A stretch of 64,000 nucleotides of DNA, from the NCBI RefSeq assembly GCF_028283785.1, contig NZ_JAPWKB010000006.1, forward strand, positions 62,001-126,000, read 5' to 3'. Under the pieces are notes generated by a model. The model was not told the origin of the DNA and ran no database searches. It saw only the letters and a list, made by a program, of their open reading frames with translations. Source of the DNA: Paraburkholderia sp. (lineage in GTDB: Bacteria; Pseudomonadota; Gammaproteobacteria; Burkholderiales; Burkholderiaceae). Shown piece by piece: positions 52,520 to 61,246 of this stretch (position 1 is the first letter of the stretch; every line of letters begins with the position of its first letter). The position numbers and the translations under genes were made by a program.

Positions 52520-52544
52520 TCGGCTTCCTTGAACGGGGGATGTT

Positions 52545-53495
52545 TTATAGGTCGAGCACGAGTCGCGACGAGTTCGCGCGCGACACGCACGGACAAAAGT
52601 CGCCGCGCGCGCGGTCCTGACCCGACAGACAGATATCGCGGTGATCCGGCGTGCCGTCGATCACCTGAGTCGTGCAGACGCCGCAATCGCCGCGTCGGCA
52701 GTCGTAGAGCGGATCGAGTCCCGCATCGATCATCGCGTCGAGAATGGTCTTGTCGGCGGCGACGTTCAGCGTCACGTTGCTCGCTTTCAGCACGACTTCG
52801 AACGCGGTGTCGCCGGTGCTGTCCTGCGCCGCGGCGAACAGTTCGCTATGCACCTGCGCGTCCGGCCAGCCGAGCGTCTTCGCTTGCGCAAGCACGGCTT
52901 CGATCAGCGGACGCGGACCGCACACGTACAGATGACGACCGTCCTGCGGCGCGCCGATCGTGTCGGCGAGCGGCATGCCGTTGCGCGGATCGCCGCCGTC
53001 GAGCCAGCAGGTCGCGGCGGGCATCGTCAGCACGTCGTCGCGATACGCCATCGACACCGCTTCGCGCGCCGCGTAGTGAAGCGCATACGCGGTCCCTGCG
53101 GCATCGAGCGCGCGGGCCATCGCGAGAATCGGCGTGATGCCGATACCGCCCGCGATCAGCAGCGCGTGCCGGGTGGCGGCGTCGAGCGGAAAATCGTTGC
53201 GCGGCACGCTGACGTCCAGCTCCGCGCCGGTTTCGAGCCGATGCACCCAGCGCGAGCCGCCGCTGCTCGCCGCTTCCAGTTGCACGGCGATTTCGTAGTG
53301 ATCGGTGTGATCGGGTGCGTTGACGAGCGAATACGCGCGACGTTGCGTGCGGCCGTCGATCGGTACCTGCAGGCCGATATGCGCACCCGCGCTGAAAGCG
53401 GGAAGCGGCGCGCCGTCGGCGGGGACGAGCAGCAAACGCCGTATGGTCGGCGTCAAGGCGTCGATACGCCCAACGCGCATGCGCAGCGTTGTCAT
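52545..53495 (-). CDS. Oxygenase reductase with C-terminal plant-type 2Fe-2S (VanB/TphA1 type)
   Basis: A 316-aa flavoprotein that moves electrons from NAD(P)H to the Rieske oxygenase. Flavin region RRAYSLVNAPDHTDHYEIAV, NAD-binding LIAGGIGITPILAMARAL and YVCGPRPLIEAVL, then a C-terminal 2Fe-2S domain with Cys ligands in CRRGDCGVCTTQV and DICLSGQD. This domain order (flavin, NAD, Fe-S) is that of phthalate-dioxygenase-type reductases. First gene of the catabolic operon, with an AAGGAG ribosome site. Confidence 0.9.
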   Translation of the reverse strand: MTTLRMRVGRIDALTPTIRRLLLVPADGAPLPAFSAGAHIGLQVPIDGRTQRRAYSLVNAPDHTDHYEIAVQLEAASSGGSRWVHRLETGAELDVSVPRNDFPLDAATRHALLIAGGIGITPILAMARALDAAGTAYALHYAAREAVSMAYRDDVLTMPAATCWLDGGDPRNGMPLADTIGAPQDGRHLYVCGPRPLIEAVLAQAKTLGWPDAQVHSELFAAAQDSTGDTAFEVVLKASNVTLNVAADKTILDAMIDAGLDPLYDCRRGDCGVCTTQVIDGTPDHRDICLSGQDRARGDFCPCVSRANSSRLVLDL

Positions 53496-53525
53496 CCGGG
53501 AAACTCCTTTGATTGCATTGCGGGT

Positions 53526-53540
53526 CAGTCGAATCGACTG
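53526..53540. promoter_or_regulatory. Perfect dyad in front of the second Rieske operon
   Basis: CAGTCG-aat-CGACTG, 31 bp upstream of the reductase start on the minus strand and inside the 277-bp gap behind the AraC gene. It is the clearest operator candidate for this operon. Confidence 0.4.
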
Positions 53541-53772
53541 TAAGACAGCGTTTTTTTGGCCTATAGCCGTTGATCGCAGCCGTTATCCAGAATGCGCAGG
53601 TTTGTCGCGGAGCGCGGTGCGTCGGGCGCGCACGCCGACGCGCGCCGGGCGGCGCGGCGTCGGCGGAAGCGTTTTGAAAGGGGCGGGAGAATGCGCGGAG
53701 ACGCGCCGCGATCCATGCAAAAAGCGTGCGGATCGGGCAGAAAGAAGGTTCGGGCGAAAACGCCCGGGCGGC

Positions 53773-54756
53773 CTACACGCCGCGTTGACGCGACGCGCGC
53801 AGCGTATCGGACGGCGCTTCGCCGAACTTCTCGCGATAGGCGTTCGCGAAACGGCCGAGATTGACGAAGCCGCAGCTCAGCGCGATATCCGCGACGCGAT
53901 CGGTGTCGCTCGCGCGCATCAGCATTTCGCGCGAACGCTCGATGCGCGCTTCACGGACCAGTTGCATCGGGCTGACATCGCGAAACCGCCGGAAGCTGTG
54001 CAGCAGCGTGCGCACCGGCACGCCCGCGGCTTCGGCGATGTCCGACAGCGTCAGCGGTTCGCACGCGTGCTCGCTGATATAGGTCTCGGCGCGGCGCACC
54101 GTGCGCGGCAGCAGCACCGCCGACTGCGCGCGCTCCTGACTGTGATGCGGCTGTCCGGCCAGCAGCAGCATCACCAGCAGCCGTTCGATCTCGACCGCGA
54201 CGCGCCGGTCGCGCTGCGCCAGCGCCACCGTTTCCGGCGACGACGTCAGCCACTGCAATTGCGAGAGCCACGGCGCAAGTTCCGGCCGTGACAGGTCGAT
54301 GGTCGGCTCCATCTGAAGATGCTCGAAGCCCGAGTGCGCGAGGATGGCCTGCTTGTCGACGCGCACGAAAAACTGCTCGCAATCGCCCGAAAACGTGCCG
54401 CCGAAGCGGGTCGACGGTCCGACCACGACGCCTTGCGATTGCCCGATGATGGTGCGCCGCGAGCCGACCGACACGTCCGCGTAGCCGCTCAGACTCAGGA
54501 TCACGAGGTAGTAATCCTCGATCTCGCCCGCTTCGACGCTCATCGCGCCCGCGTAACCGAGCGAGCCGAACGCGAGGTTTTCGAGCCGCACGTAATTCAT
54601 GTAAGCCGAATGACCGGGCTGCGCCGGGCCCGGCGTCAGCCGGTGCGGTTGCAGCACGGTCGCGATGCGCTGGCGGGTGTCGTCGACATCCGTGGATTCG
54701 AAATAGCGGTACTTCCGAAGGGCCGTCGGCGCGATCTGTAAGGAGACTGGCAGCAT
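53773..54756 (-). CDS. AraC/XylS-family regulator of the second Rieske operon
   Basis: A 327-aa regulator with an N-terminal AraC-binding-like domain (GDCEQFFVRVDKQAILAHSG) and a C-terminal double HTH (LTLSDIAEAAGVPVRTLLHS, VADIALSCGFVNLGRFANAY). The whole protein parallels AndR at 40748: same start pattern (R-x-FES-x-D-x-DDTR), same CEQF block and same HTH, so the two are paralogues. It is read in the same direction as the operon it precedes by 277 bp and is divergent from the MFS-porin genes. ATG 54756 is chosen; a TTG at 54774 in frame is possible. Inducer presumably the unknown aromatic substrate. Confidence 0.83.
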   Translation of the reverse strand: MLPVSLQIAPTALRKYRYFESTDVDDTRQRIATVLQPHRLTPGPAQPGHSAYMNYVRLENLAFGSLGYAGAMSVEAGEIEDYYLVILSLSGYADVSVGSRRTIIGQSQGVVVGPSTRFGGTFSGDCEQFFVRVDKQAILAHSGFEHLQMEPTIDLSRPELAPWLSQLQWLTSSPETVALAQRDRRVAVEIERLLVMLLLAGQPHHSQERAQSAVLLPRTVRRAETYISEHACEPLTLSDIAEAAGVPVRTLLHSFRRFRDVSPMQLVREARIERSREMLMRASDTDRVADIALSCGFVNLGRFANAYREKFGEAPSDTLRASRQRGV

Positions 54757-55068
54757 CAGATGGGCACTCGTCAACAGGTTGCGGGGAGCGAGGCGTGGGC
54801 AAATTTACGGTCTTTTGCGCAACTGTCCCGATGATGACTATCACTTTACCTTTTTGTGATCCAGGTCAAAAAACGGGACTTTGACCGATTGCAGGCGCTT
54901 GCCAGAAGTGGCCATGTTTTTTTGCGCTACTGCGCGTAGTGGATAGATCGGGAATTTCGGCCCCCAAAGAATCCGCTTGCCCTGACGCGATGACACAGAA
55001 CCAAGGCGGCGGGGCAGGTCGGCCGGACTCCGGTCATTTCCTCACGCTCCCCCTTGCGAGTCACTCCT
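54757..55068. other. 312-bp divergent promoter region
   Basis: No gene fits here. It contains the dyad at 54864-54886 and an AT-rich stretch (about 54835-54880) between the AraC gene and the MFS transporter gene, so both promoters should lie in it. Confidence 0.55.
54864..54886. promoter_or_regulatory. Perfect 7-bp dyad containing the TTTGACC heptamer
   Basis: GGTCAAA-aaacgggac-TTTGACC lies in the spacer between the AraC gene and the divergent MFS gene. The same heptamer TTTGACC occurs at 41829-41835 in front of andAc. A shared recognition element of the two paralogous AraC proteins is plausible. Confidence 0.45.
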
Positions 55069-56316
55069 ATGGACATGGTCCAATCTCCTTCGCTCGTGCA
55101 GCAGAGACTGCGCGGCTGGCAGGCGTTCGCGCTGCTGCTCGGCGTGCTCGGCGAGCTCTTTCTTGCCGGCGACTGGTACGGTTTCGCCGCCGTGATGCCG
55201 TTCGTGATGAAGTCGTTGACGTTGACGCCCGGCGAAGCCGGTTTCGCACAAGGCGCATTCGCGATCACGTACGCGGTCGGCATGGTGGTGTGGTCGCCGC
55301 TTGGCCGCAAATGGCCGGCGCGCACGCTGTTCGCGGTCGGCCTGATCGGCGCGGGCGTCGCGATGGTGTTGCAGGCGAGCGTGCAGTCGTACGCCGCGTT
55401 GATCGCGATGCGACTCGTGATCGGTTTTTTCGACGCGGCCGTCTGGGTCGGCACGATGAAGCTGATCGTCGGCTGGTTTCCCGTCAAACGTCACGGTCTG
55501 ACGATGAGCGTGCTGCTCGCCGCGTTCAGCCTCGCGATCACGCTCGACTTCGCGATCGGCATTCCGGTGTCGGCCACTTACGGCTGGCGCGTGTTCTTCG
55601 AATGGATGGGCGTGGCCACGTGTGTGGTCGGTCTGTTCGGCGCGCTGACGATCAAGGGCAGTCCGCGCGATCTCGGCATCCGCGATTTCCAGTGGGACGA
55701 TCATGCGTCCACGCCCGACCACGCTGCGGCGCAATCGGCGCAATCGTCGTGGTCGGTGTTGCGCTCGAAATGGGTGTACGTCGGCGGTCTTGCGATTTTC
55801 GGCGACATGTTCGCGATTTCCGCCGTGACCACGTGGGTCGTGCCCGCGTTCATCGAGATCCAGCAGATGCCGGTTGCGTCGGCGGCGGTGATCGGCACCG
55901 CGATGGGACTCGCGCAAGTGATCGTGCTGCTGATCGGCGGCTGGCTGTCCGACAGGATGGCGCGCACCACGATGCTGAAGGTCGGCGCCGCGTTCTGCGT
56001 GGTGTCCGCGCTGAGCTTCGTCGGCGCGACGCTGACGCATCTGGGCTGGCCGGCAATGCTTGCGATCGCGGCCTTCAGCGGCGTCGTCGTGTTGAGCGGC
56101 GGCGCGATCTTCAGCCTCGTCAGCGAGAAATACGGCGAGTCGCTGGCCGCGACGGCCATTGGTTTCGCGGAGCTCGGCGGCATTGTCTCGACCTTCGTGG
56201 CGCCTGCGTTGATGGGCGCGGTGATCGGCGCGACGCACTCGTTCACGCTCGCTTTCACCTTATTCGCCGCCGTCGAGATTGCGATTCTCGCGGTGCTCGC
56301 ATTCGTCGCGCGTTGA
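55069..56316 (+). CDS. MFS transporter, probable aromatic or organic acid uptake
   Basis: A 415-aa 12-helix major-facilitator protein. Helix 1 region AFALLLGVLGELFLAGDWYG, loop motif GRKWPARTLFAVGLIGAG, MRLVIGFFDAAVWVGTMKL, and after the central loop WVVPAFIEIQQMPVASAAVI and GGWLSDRMARTTMLK. It has no drug-exporter signature of the DHA groups, and the location opposite the AraC gene and before a porin fits import of the operon's aromatic substrate. Start ATG 55069; a TTG at 55054 is in frame. Confidence 0.82.
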   Translation: MDMVQSPSLVQQRLRGWQAFALLLGVLGELFLAGDWYGFAAVMPFVMKSLTLTPGEAGFAQGAFAITYAVGMVVWSPLGRKWPARTLFAVGLIGAGVAMVLQASVQSYAALIAMRLVIGFFDAAVWVGTMKLIVGWFPVKRHGLTMSVLLAAFSLAITLDFAIGIPVSATYGWRVFFEWMGVATCVVGLFGALTIKGSPRDLGIRDFQWDDHASTPDHAAAQSAQSSWSVLRSKWVYVGGLAIFGDMFAISAVTTWVVPAFIEIQQMPVASAAVIGTAMGLAQVIVLLIGGWLSDRMARTTMLKVGAAFCVVSALSFVGATLTHLGWPAMLAIAAFSGVVVLSGGAIFSLVSEKYGESLAATAIGFAELGGIVSTFVAPALMGAVIGATHSFTLAFTLFAAVEIAILAVLAFVAR

Positions 56317-56376
56317 GCGCGCAGTGTCACGTTTCCCCATTCCTGTGAATACCCAATCCGCCACCTGGAGATTTCA

Positions 56377-57462
56377 ATGAAGAAACTGCTTTTGAGCGCG
56401 CTGTGCGCGGCGTGCTGGACAACGGCCGCGCATGCGCAAAGCTCGGTCACGTTATACGGTCTGCTCGATGTCGGCGTGACCGCGCTGTCCAATCAGAGCG
56501 GTCATCGCAACATCGTGATGGACACGGGCGTGCTGGTGCCGAACCTGTTCGGATTGCGCGGCACGGAAGACCTCGGCGGCGGCGTCAAGGCGATCTTCGA
56601 CCTCGAAGGTCAGTTCGAAATGGCGACCGGCGCGTCGATCGGCAATCTGTTCGGGCGTCAGGCGTGGGTCGGACTCGACAGCGATCGTCTGGGCACGCTG
56701 ACCGCAGGCAACCAGTACGACTTCATGTTCACGTCGTTGTCGGCGAAACGGCTTGGACCGGAAATGCCGTTCGTGTCGTTGACGAATCTGCGGCAAGGTC
56801 CGTTCGACGCGCTCGGCAAACCGCTCGCGCCTAGCGGCGATTTCGACTTCGACCGCACGGCGGGCGCGCAGCGCGTGTCGAATTCGGTCAAGTATCAGTC
56901 GCCGGTCATCGACGGTCTGTCGTTCGGCGGCATGTACGGATTCGGCAATCAGGCGGGCGCATTCGGCAACCAGAGCGCGTATAGCTTCGGCGCGGATTAT
57001 CAGCAGAGCACGTTCTCGATCGACGCTGCGTACACGATGGTCAAATACGCGGCGATCAACAACGGCAACGACGGCATCCGCAACTTCGGTGTCGGCGGAC
57101 GGATCGCGGTGCTCAAGGGCTGGGCCGACGTGCTGTACACGAATACGCACAACACGTTCACGGGCGCTGCGATCAACGCATTCGAAATCGGCGGTACGTA
57201 TCCGCTGATGGTAAATACGACGCTTGCACTGGCTTACGAGTACATGAAGGGTAACGACGTGCTCGAAAACAACAAGGCGCACCAGGTGAACCTGACGCTC
57301 GACTACACGTTGTCGAAAACCACCGATGTCTACATTAGCGCCGCATACCAGCACGCGAGCGGCGACGGCAACACGGCGACCGCGTGGATTCTCGACACCG
57401 CAGGTCCGTCGTCGAGCGGCAACCAGACGGCATTGCGTGTCGGCATGCGGCACTTCTTCTAG
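56377..57462 (+). CDS. Outer-membrane porin (Burkholderia OpcP/OmpC type)
   Basis: A 361-aa Gram-negative porin: signal peptide MKKLLLSALCAACWTTAAHA, first strand SSVTLYGLLDVGVTALS, the motif LFGLRGTEDLGGGVKAIFDL with GRQAWVGLDS, and the C-terminal aromatic strand ending ALRVGMRHFF, which marks insertion by the BAM machinery. It forms trimeric diffusion pores. It follows the MFS gene by 60 bp and may share its control, allowing outer- and inner-membrane uptake of one compound. Confidence 0.92.
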   Translation: MKKLLLSALCAACWTTAAHAQSSVTLYGLLDVGVTALSNQSGHRNIVMDTGVLVPNLFGLRGTEDLGGGVKAIFDLEGQFEMATGASIGNLFGRQAWVGLDSDRLGTLTAGNQYDFMFTSLSAKRLGPEMPFVSLTNLRQGPFDALGKPLAPSGDFDFDRTAGAQRVSNSVKYQSPVIDGLSFGGMYGFGNQAGAFGNQSAYSFGADYQQSTFSIDAAYTMVKYAAINNGNDGIRNFGVGGRIAVLKGWADVLYTNTHNTFTGAAINAFEIGGTYPLMVNTTLALAYEYMKGNDVLENNKAHQVNLTLDYTLSKTTDVYISAAYQHASGDGNTATAWILDTAGPSSSGNQTALRVGMRHFF

Positions 57463-57655
57463 GCTTTAGCGCGATGTCATGGGCATGGCTTTAGCGCTTG
57501 AGACCGCGTGAGCCATGCACCTTTCGCGTGCGAATCGCCCGTGTGCGTTTTCTTATATGTATTTTTCAGGACTTTTAAGAGCGAATCCGGCGACACTGTT
57601 CGTGGCTGCATCGCGTTGTGCGGGCGGCCACGCACTCAACTTCCGGAGATCGAGC

Positions 57656-58093
57656 GTGAAAGCAAAATGGGCACTCGCATTGGCAACGGCATCACTGATG
57701 GGCATCGCGTGCCAGCAGGCAAACGCGCAAGTCGCCGGCGCACAGACGCTGGGCGTGACTGTCGAAGAGTCGGTATTGATCGTCAACGGCTGGAGCGTGA
57801 AGAAGGGCTTGCTCGGCAAGCCGGTCTATAACGACGAAGGTCAGAAGGTGGGCATTCTGCACGACATCATCATTTCGCCGGACAACTCCGCGTCGTTCGC
57901 GGTCGTGGCCGCGCATCAGTTTCTGGGCGTATCGCAACACGACGTTGCCGTGCCGATGAGCCAGCTCGACTACACGAGCGGCAAACTGGTTTGGGCCGGT
58001 GCAACGCGCGATGCGGTCAAGGCCACGCCGAAATTCGAATACTCGCATGTGCGCGCCACGCCGGTCGCACGCAAGGATTTCGGTCACCACTAA
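57656..58093 (+). CDS. Exported PRC-barrel-domain protein
   Basis: A 145-aa protein with a signal peptide (VKAKWALALATASLMGIACQ, cleavage near ANA-Q) followed by a PRC-barrel fold: GLLGKPVYNDEGQKVGILHD, IISPDNSASFAVVAAHQFLG, VAVPMSQLDYTSGKLVWAGA. PRC-barrels bind RNA or proteins and appear in photosystem, RimM and stress contexts; for periplasmic forms no function is known. The start is GTG 57656 with a CCGGAG ribosome site; upstream in-frame ATGs give no signal peptide. Lone gene before a strong terminator. Confidence 0.75.
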   Translation: MKAKWALALATASLMGIACQQANAQVAGAQTLGVTVEESVLIVNGWSVKKGLLGKPVYNDEGQKVGILHDIIISPDNSASFAVVAAHQFLGVSQHDVAVPMSQLDYTSGKLVWAGATRDAVKATPKFEYSHVRATPVARKDFGHH

Positions 58094-58120
58094 GTTTGGG
58101 TCGTGCGAAAGCACGTGTGC

Positions 58121-58154
58121 CGAAGCGCCGGTTTCTAACCGGCGCTTCGTCTTT
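58121..58154. terminator. Bidirectional terminator
   Basis: CGAAGCGCCGGTT (58121-58133), loop TCT, AACCGGCGCTTCG (58137-58149), then TCTTTTC. Lies between the convergent PRC-barrel and ABM genes. Confidence 0.94.
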
Positions 58155-58187
58155 TCATGCGTGAATCAAGCGCTTCGAGTGCTTACC

Positions 58188-58481
58188 TTACTTGACCGCG
58201 AGTTCGGTGTGAACCACTTCGGGCGGCTTCTGGAAATACGGGCCGACCAGACGACGCCATTCCTGGAAGTCGTCGGATTCGCGAAAGCGCACCATGTGGT
58301 CTTCGACCGTATTCCACTGGACGACCAGCACGTAGCGCGTCGGATATTCGACCACGCGTTGCAACTCGACACCCGTGCAACCATGCGCGCGATGGAACAG
58401 CGGAAGCGCCTGCTTGACGCCCGCTTCGAACTCGGCTTCCTTGCCGGGAATCACTTCGAGATATGCGTTTTCGAGTACCAC
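58188..58481 (-). CDS. ABM-fold monooxygenase-like protein
   Basis: A 97-aa dimeric alpha+beta barrel: MVLENAYLEVIPGKEAEFEA, FHRAHGCTGVELQRVVEYPT, VLVVQWNTVEDHMVRFRESD. The fold supports small monooxygenases or heme-binding proteins. It begins with GTG at 58481 behind AGGAG. It is not closely related to the similar protein at 39594. Its location next to an XRE-cupin regulator gene may be accidental. Confidence 0.78.
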   Translation of the reverse strand: MVLENAYLEVIPGKEAEFEAGVKQALPLFHRAHGCTGVELQRVVEYPTRYVLVVQWNTVEDHMVRFRESDDFQEWRRLVGPYFQKPPEVVHTELAVK

Positions 58482-58580
58482 GGTGCTCTCCTGTAAGAAG
58501 TGCCCAAGAGCATACCCCAGTGCGAACGAGTCGGCTTGCGGGATGCCGCGAGCCGAAGCGGGAAGCCTCGCGCAAGCTTA

Positions 58581-59228
58581 CTAGAAGGTGGGCGGCGTGT
58601 TGATCCACAGCACGCGCGTAACGACTTTGCCGGGATTGCGGTAACTGTGCGGCACGCTGCTGGGAAAGTAGAACGAATCGCCGGGTAGCAGCAGATAGCG
58701 TTCGGCGTCGAGTGTGAGCTCGAGTTCGCCTTCGATCACATAACCCAGCTCTTCGCCGACGTGCGAAATCTGCTCGTCGCTGCTCGAAAGCGGTTCGATC
58801 ACGTGAATATCGCCTTGCAGCAACTGTCCGGGCGCGGGCACGACGACCCGTTCCAGTACGATCGATCCGCGCTTGCCCGCAGTCGGAAAGCTGACCGACG
58901 GCCGCTCGTTCGCGCGTTGCACGGGCGACGTGTTGATATCCGGCCCGGACACCAGCGCCGCGATGTTGGTGGACAGCGCCAGCGCGAGCCGGTGCAGCGT
59001 GGCGAGCGAAGGCGTAGCGTGACCGCCTTCCACTTTCGACAGCAGGCTTTCCGAGCAGCCTGCCTGCTCGGCGAGCGCCTTCAGCGTGAGTTGACGCACC
59101 ATCCGCGCGTGTTTGAGCCGCACGCCGAGCGAATCGCCCGGCGTGGCGTGCGACGGCGCGGCGGCAGTGCCGGAAGGGGTGCGGCCGCGGCCGCTGCCCG
59201 TGGGGGAGGTCGATTTTCTGGTTGCCAC
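58581..59228 (-). CDS. XRE-family regulator with C-terminal cupin (PuuR type)
   Basis: A 215-aa regulator. A Ser/Gly/Ala-rich lead of ~33 residues, then the HTH (LGVRLKHARMVRQLTLKALA, EQAGCSESLLSKVEGGHATP) at ~33-90 and a cupin ligand domain at ~125-210 (HVIEPLSSSDEQISHVGEEL, YVIEGELELTLDAERYLLLP, SVPHSYRNPG). XRE-cupin proteins of this design control amine, amino-acid or nitrogen catabolism genes. It is 31 bp downstream of the DUF1989 gene on the same strand, so it probably regulates this cluster. Confidence 0.87.
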   Translation of the reverse strand: MATRKSTSPTGSGRGRTPSGTAAAPSHATPGDSLGVRLKHARMVRQLTLKALAEQAGCSESLLSKVEGGHATPSLATLHRLALALSTNIAALVSGPDINTSPVQRANERPSVSFPTAGKRGSIVLERVVVPAPGQLLQGDIHVIEPLSSSDEQISHVGEELGYVIEGELELTLDAERYLLLPGDSFYFPSSVPHSYRNPGKVVTRVLWINTPPTF

Positions 59229-59259
59229 CGTAGCACTATCGGAAAGGTTGAGAGAGCGG

Positions 59260-59955
59260 TTACGCCATCACCGTGAATTCGACTTCGAGCGGGTTCAATG
59301 CGTTGATCGGAATGATATCTTGCGGACACGCCGACATCACCACGACGCAATCCATCACCGCCTTGATATCCACGTGATCGCCGGCTTTCGACACCGGCGG
59401 CAGCCAGTCGATCGAGTAATCGGACTTGATCGGAATGTTCATCCACAGGTTGAACGGTTGCGGCACTTCGCGCGCACGCAGGCCGATCGCCTTCAGCGCG
59501 AGACGCATGTTGTCCGCGCAATTGTCGTGGTAACCCTCTACACCGAGGTTCTTGTAGCGGTACAGGTCGCACGCGGCGATCATCGTATCGTGCACGCCCG
59601 GCGACGTATCGGCCACCAGTTCAGCGATCGGGCGGCGATGGTTCGTCACCAGCGGGTCGCCCGGTTGCGGAATCACCTTGTCGATAAACGCGCGGGTATG
59701 TTCGAACGACAGGAACTCGTTCAGATGTTCGGCGTTGAAAATCCACGTGTCGCAAACCTGCGTGCCGTGCGGATTCGCAATCCGGATCGTCTGTCCGGCC
59801 TTGACGCGCACCGCGCGGCCGCAGCGTGCGGGCACCGTATACGTCTTGCCCAGTTCGGGCGAGCCGTCCGCGGAGATCGGTTCGTTCAAGGTCGCGTTCA
59901 GGCCGGTTTCGGTGCCGTTGTCGTGCGTATGGTCGTGTGCGTGAATGGTGCTCAT
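59260..59955 (-). CDS. Urea carboxylase-associated family protein (DUF1989)
   Basis: A 231-aa protein of the DUF1989/UAAP family: YTVPARCGRAVRVKAGQTIR, IANPHGTQVCDTWIFNA, RPIAELVADTSPGVHDTMIA, YHDNCADNMRLAL. Members occur as subunits of carboxyguanidine deiminase (CgdAB) and near urea and amine genes; most family members, like this one, act alone with unknown substrate. A short His-rich lead (HAHDHTHDN) precedes it. The M20 hydrolase gene is 13 bp upstream, so the two probably act in one pathway. Confidence 0.83.
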   Translation of the reverse strand: MSTIHAHDHTHDNGTETGLNATLNEPISADGSPELGKTYTVPARCGRAVRVKAGQTIRIANPHGTQVCDTWIFNAEHLNEFLSFEHTRAFIDKVIPQPGDPLVTNHRRPIAELVADTSPGVHDTMIAACDLYRYKNLGVEGYHDNCADNMRLALKAIGLRAREVPQPFNLWMNIPIKSDYSIDWLPPVSKAGDHVDIKAVMDCVVVMSACPQDIIPINALNPLEVEFTVMA

Positions 59956-59968
59956 CGTGACTCCTTCA

Positions 59969-61246
59969 TCAAGGTTCGTTGCAAAGCGTGGCGAGGCAAT
60001 GCGCGAGTGCGCGTGTGCCTAGCACGAGGTGATCGTCGTCGGTGTGTTCGAGCGGGTTGTGGCTGATGCCGTCCCGGCTCGGTACGAACAGCATCGCGGT
60101 CGGGCAGTGTTGGGCCAGATACATCGCGTCGTGAAATGCGCCCGAAGTCAGCGTCAACGTAGGCGCTTCCAGCGCGTCGGCGGCTTCGCCGAGTCGCGTC
60201 AGAAGGGCAGCATCGAAGCCGACCGGCTCATGGGAAAACAGGGCTTCCAGCATCACGTCGGGGCGTGCCGCGCATTGCGCGATCTGCTGGTCGAACGCGG
60301 CCAGCACCGCTTCGTCCGGATGCCGGAAATCGACGGTGAACGTGACCGACGATGCAATCGTGTTGATTGAATTCGGCACCACGCTCCAGCGTCCGAACGT
60401 GACGCGGGTGTCGTGCTGGCCCAATGCTTTCGCGAACGCGTCGATATCGGCGCGCACGTCGATCGCGAGGGTCATCGCATCGCGGCGAGCAGGCATCGGC
60501 GTGGTGCCCGCATGCGCGGCGACGCCGGTGCAGGTCACGGCGTACCAGCGCACGCCCTGAATCCCGCTGACGATGCCCAGCGGCCTGCCGGCGATTTCGA
60601 GCTGCGGACCTTGTTCGATATGCAGTTCGATAAACGCATGAGCGGCCTGTGTTTCATTGCGCGTCGCGAGCGATGGAAACGCATCCGAATGCGCGCTCAA
60701 CGCATCGGCGAGCGTGACGCCCGACGCGTCGCTGACCGCGCGATACCGGTCGATCAGCGCGGGTTCGACGAACGCGCTCGATCCCATCGCGCCGGGTTGA
60801 AAGCGCGTGCCTTCTTCGTTGGTCCAGACCACCACGTCGAGCGGACGACGGGTGCGAATTCCCGCGTCGTTGAGCGCTTCGATACATTCGAGACCGGCCA
60901 GCACGCCGTAGCAGCCGTCGAGTTTGCCGCCGCTCGGTTGCGTGTCGGCGTGACTGCCGGTCATCACGGGCGGCAGATCTTCGGTGCCCGCGCACCGGAT
61001 GAACAGGTTCGCGCAGTGATCGGTGGTGACGGTGCAGCCGAGTGCGTGCGCACGTTCGATCAGATAGCGGCGTGCGTCGAGATCGCGTCCGGACAACGCA
61101 GGGCGATCGACACCGCCGTCGTCGCGTGCGCCGAAACGGGCGAGCGCCGCGATCGCGTGCAGCAGACGCGCGGGATCGACGTGAGCCGCGGCCTGCGTGG
61201 CCGTGACGCGCAGCGCGCCGTGATCTTTTTGTTCCTGTTGCGTCAT
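59969..61246 (-). CDS. M20 Zn-dependent hydrolase, allantoate amidohydrolase/N-carbamoyl-amino-acid hydrolase type
   Basis: A 425-aa metallohydrolase that would split a ureido or carbamoyl bond, releasing CO2 and NH3 or a carbamoyl group. Metal-binding motifs: GSHADTQPSGGKLDGCYGVL (His and bridging Asp), NEEGTRFQPGAM (two Glu), FIELHIEQGP, and the late HNPLEHTDDD. The dimerisation insert is present, so the length is normal for HyuC/AllC-type enzymes. ATG 61246 overlaps the stop of the ATPase gene (ATGA). Whether the substrate is allantoate, ureidoglycolate or a carbamoyl-amino acid cannot be told. Confidence 0.84.
   Translation of the reverse strand: MTQQEQKDHGALRVTATQAAAHVDPARLLHAIAALARFGARDDGGVDRPALSGRDLDARRYLIERAHALGCTVTTDHCANLFIRCAGTEDLPPVMTGSHADTQPSGGKLDGCYGVLAGLECIEALNDAGIRTRRPLDVVVWTNEEGTRFQPGAMGSSAFVEPALIDRYRAVSDASGVTLADALSAHSDAFPSLATRNETQAAHAFIELHIEQGPQLEIAGRPLGIVSGIQGVRWYAVTCTGVAAHAGTTPMPARRDAMTLAIDVRADIDAFAKALGQHDTRVTFGRWSVVPNSINTIASSVTFTVDFRHPDEAVLAAFDQQIAQCAARPDVMLEALFSHEPVGFDAALLTRLGEAADALEAPTLTLTSGAFHDAMYLAQHCPTAMLFVPSRDGISHNPLEHTDDDHLVLGTRALAHCLATLCNEP

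Noticed and set aside
40748-57462. Iac (indole-acetate) degradation cluster
   Set aside because: A Rieske oxygenase pair with an SDR is present, but no IacA-like flavoprotein, IacB, IacG/H or MarR-type iacR gene is seen.
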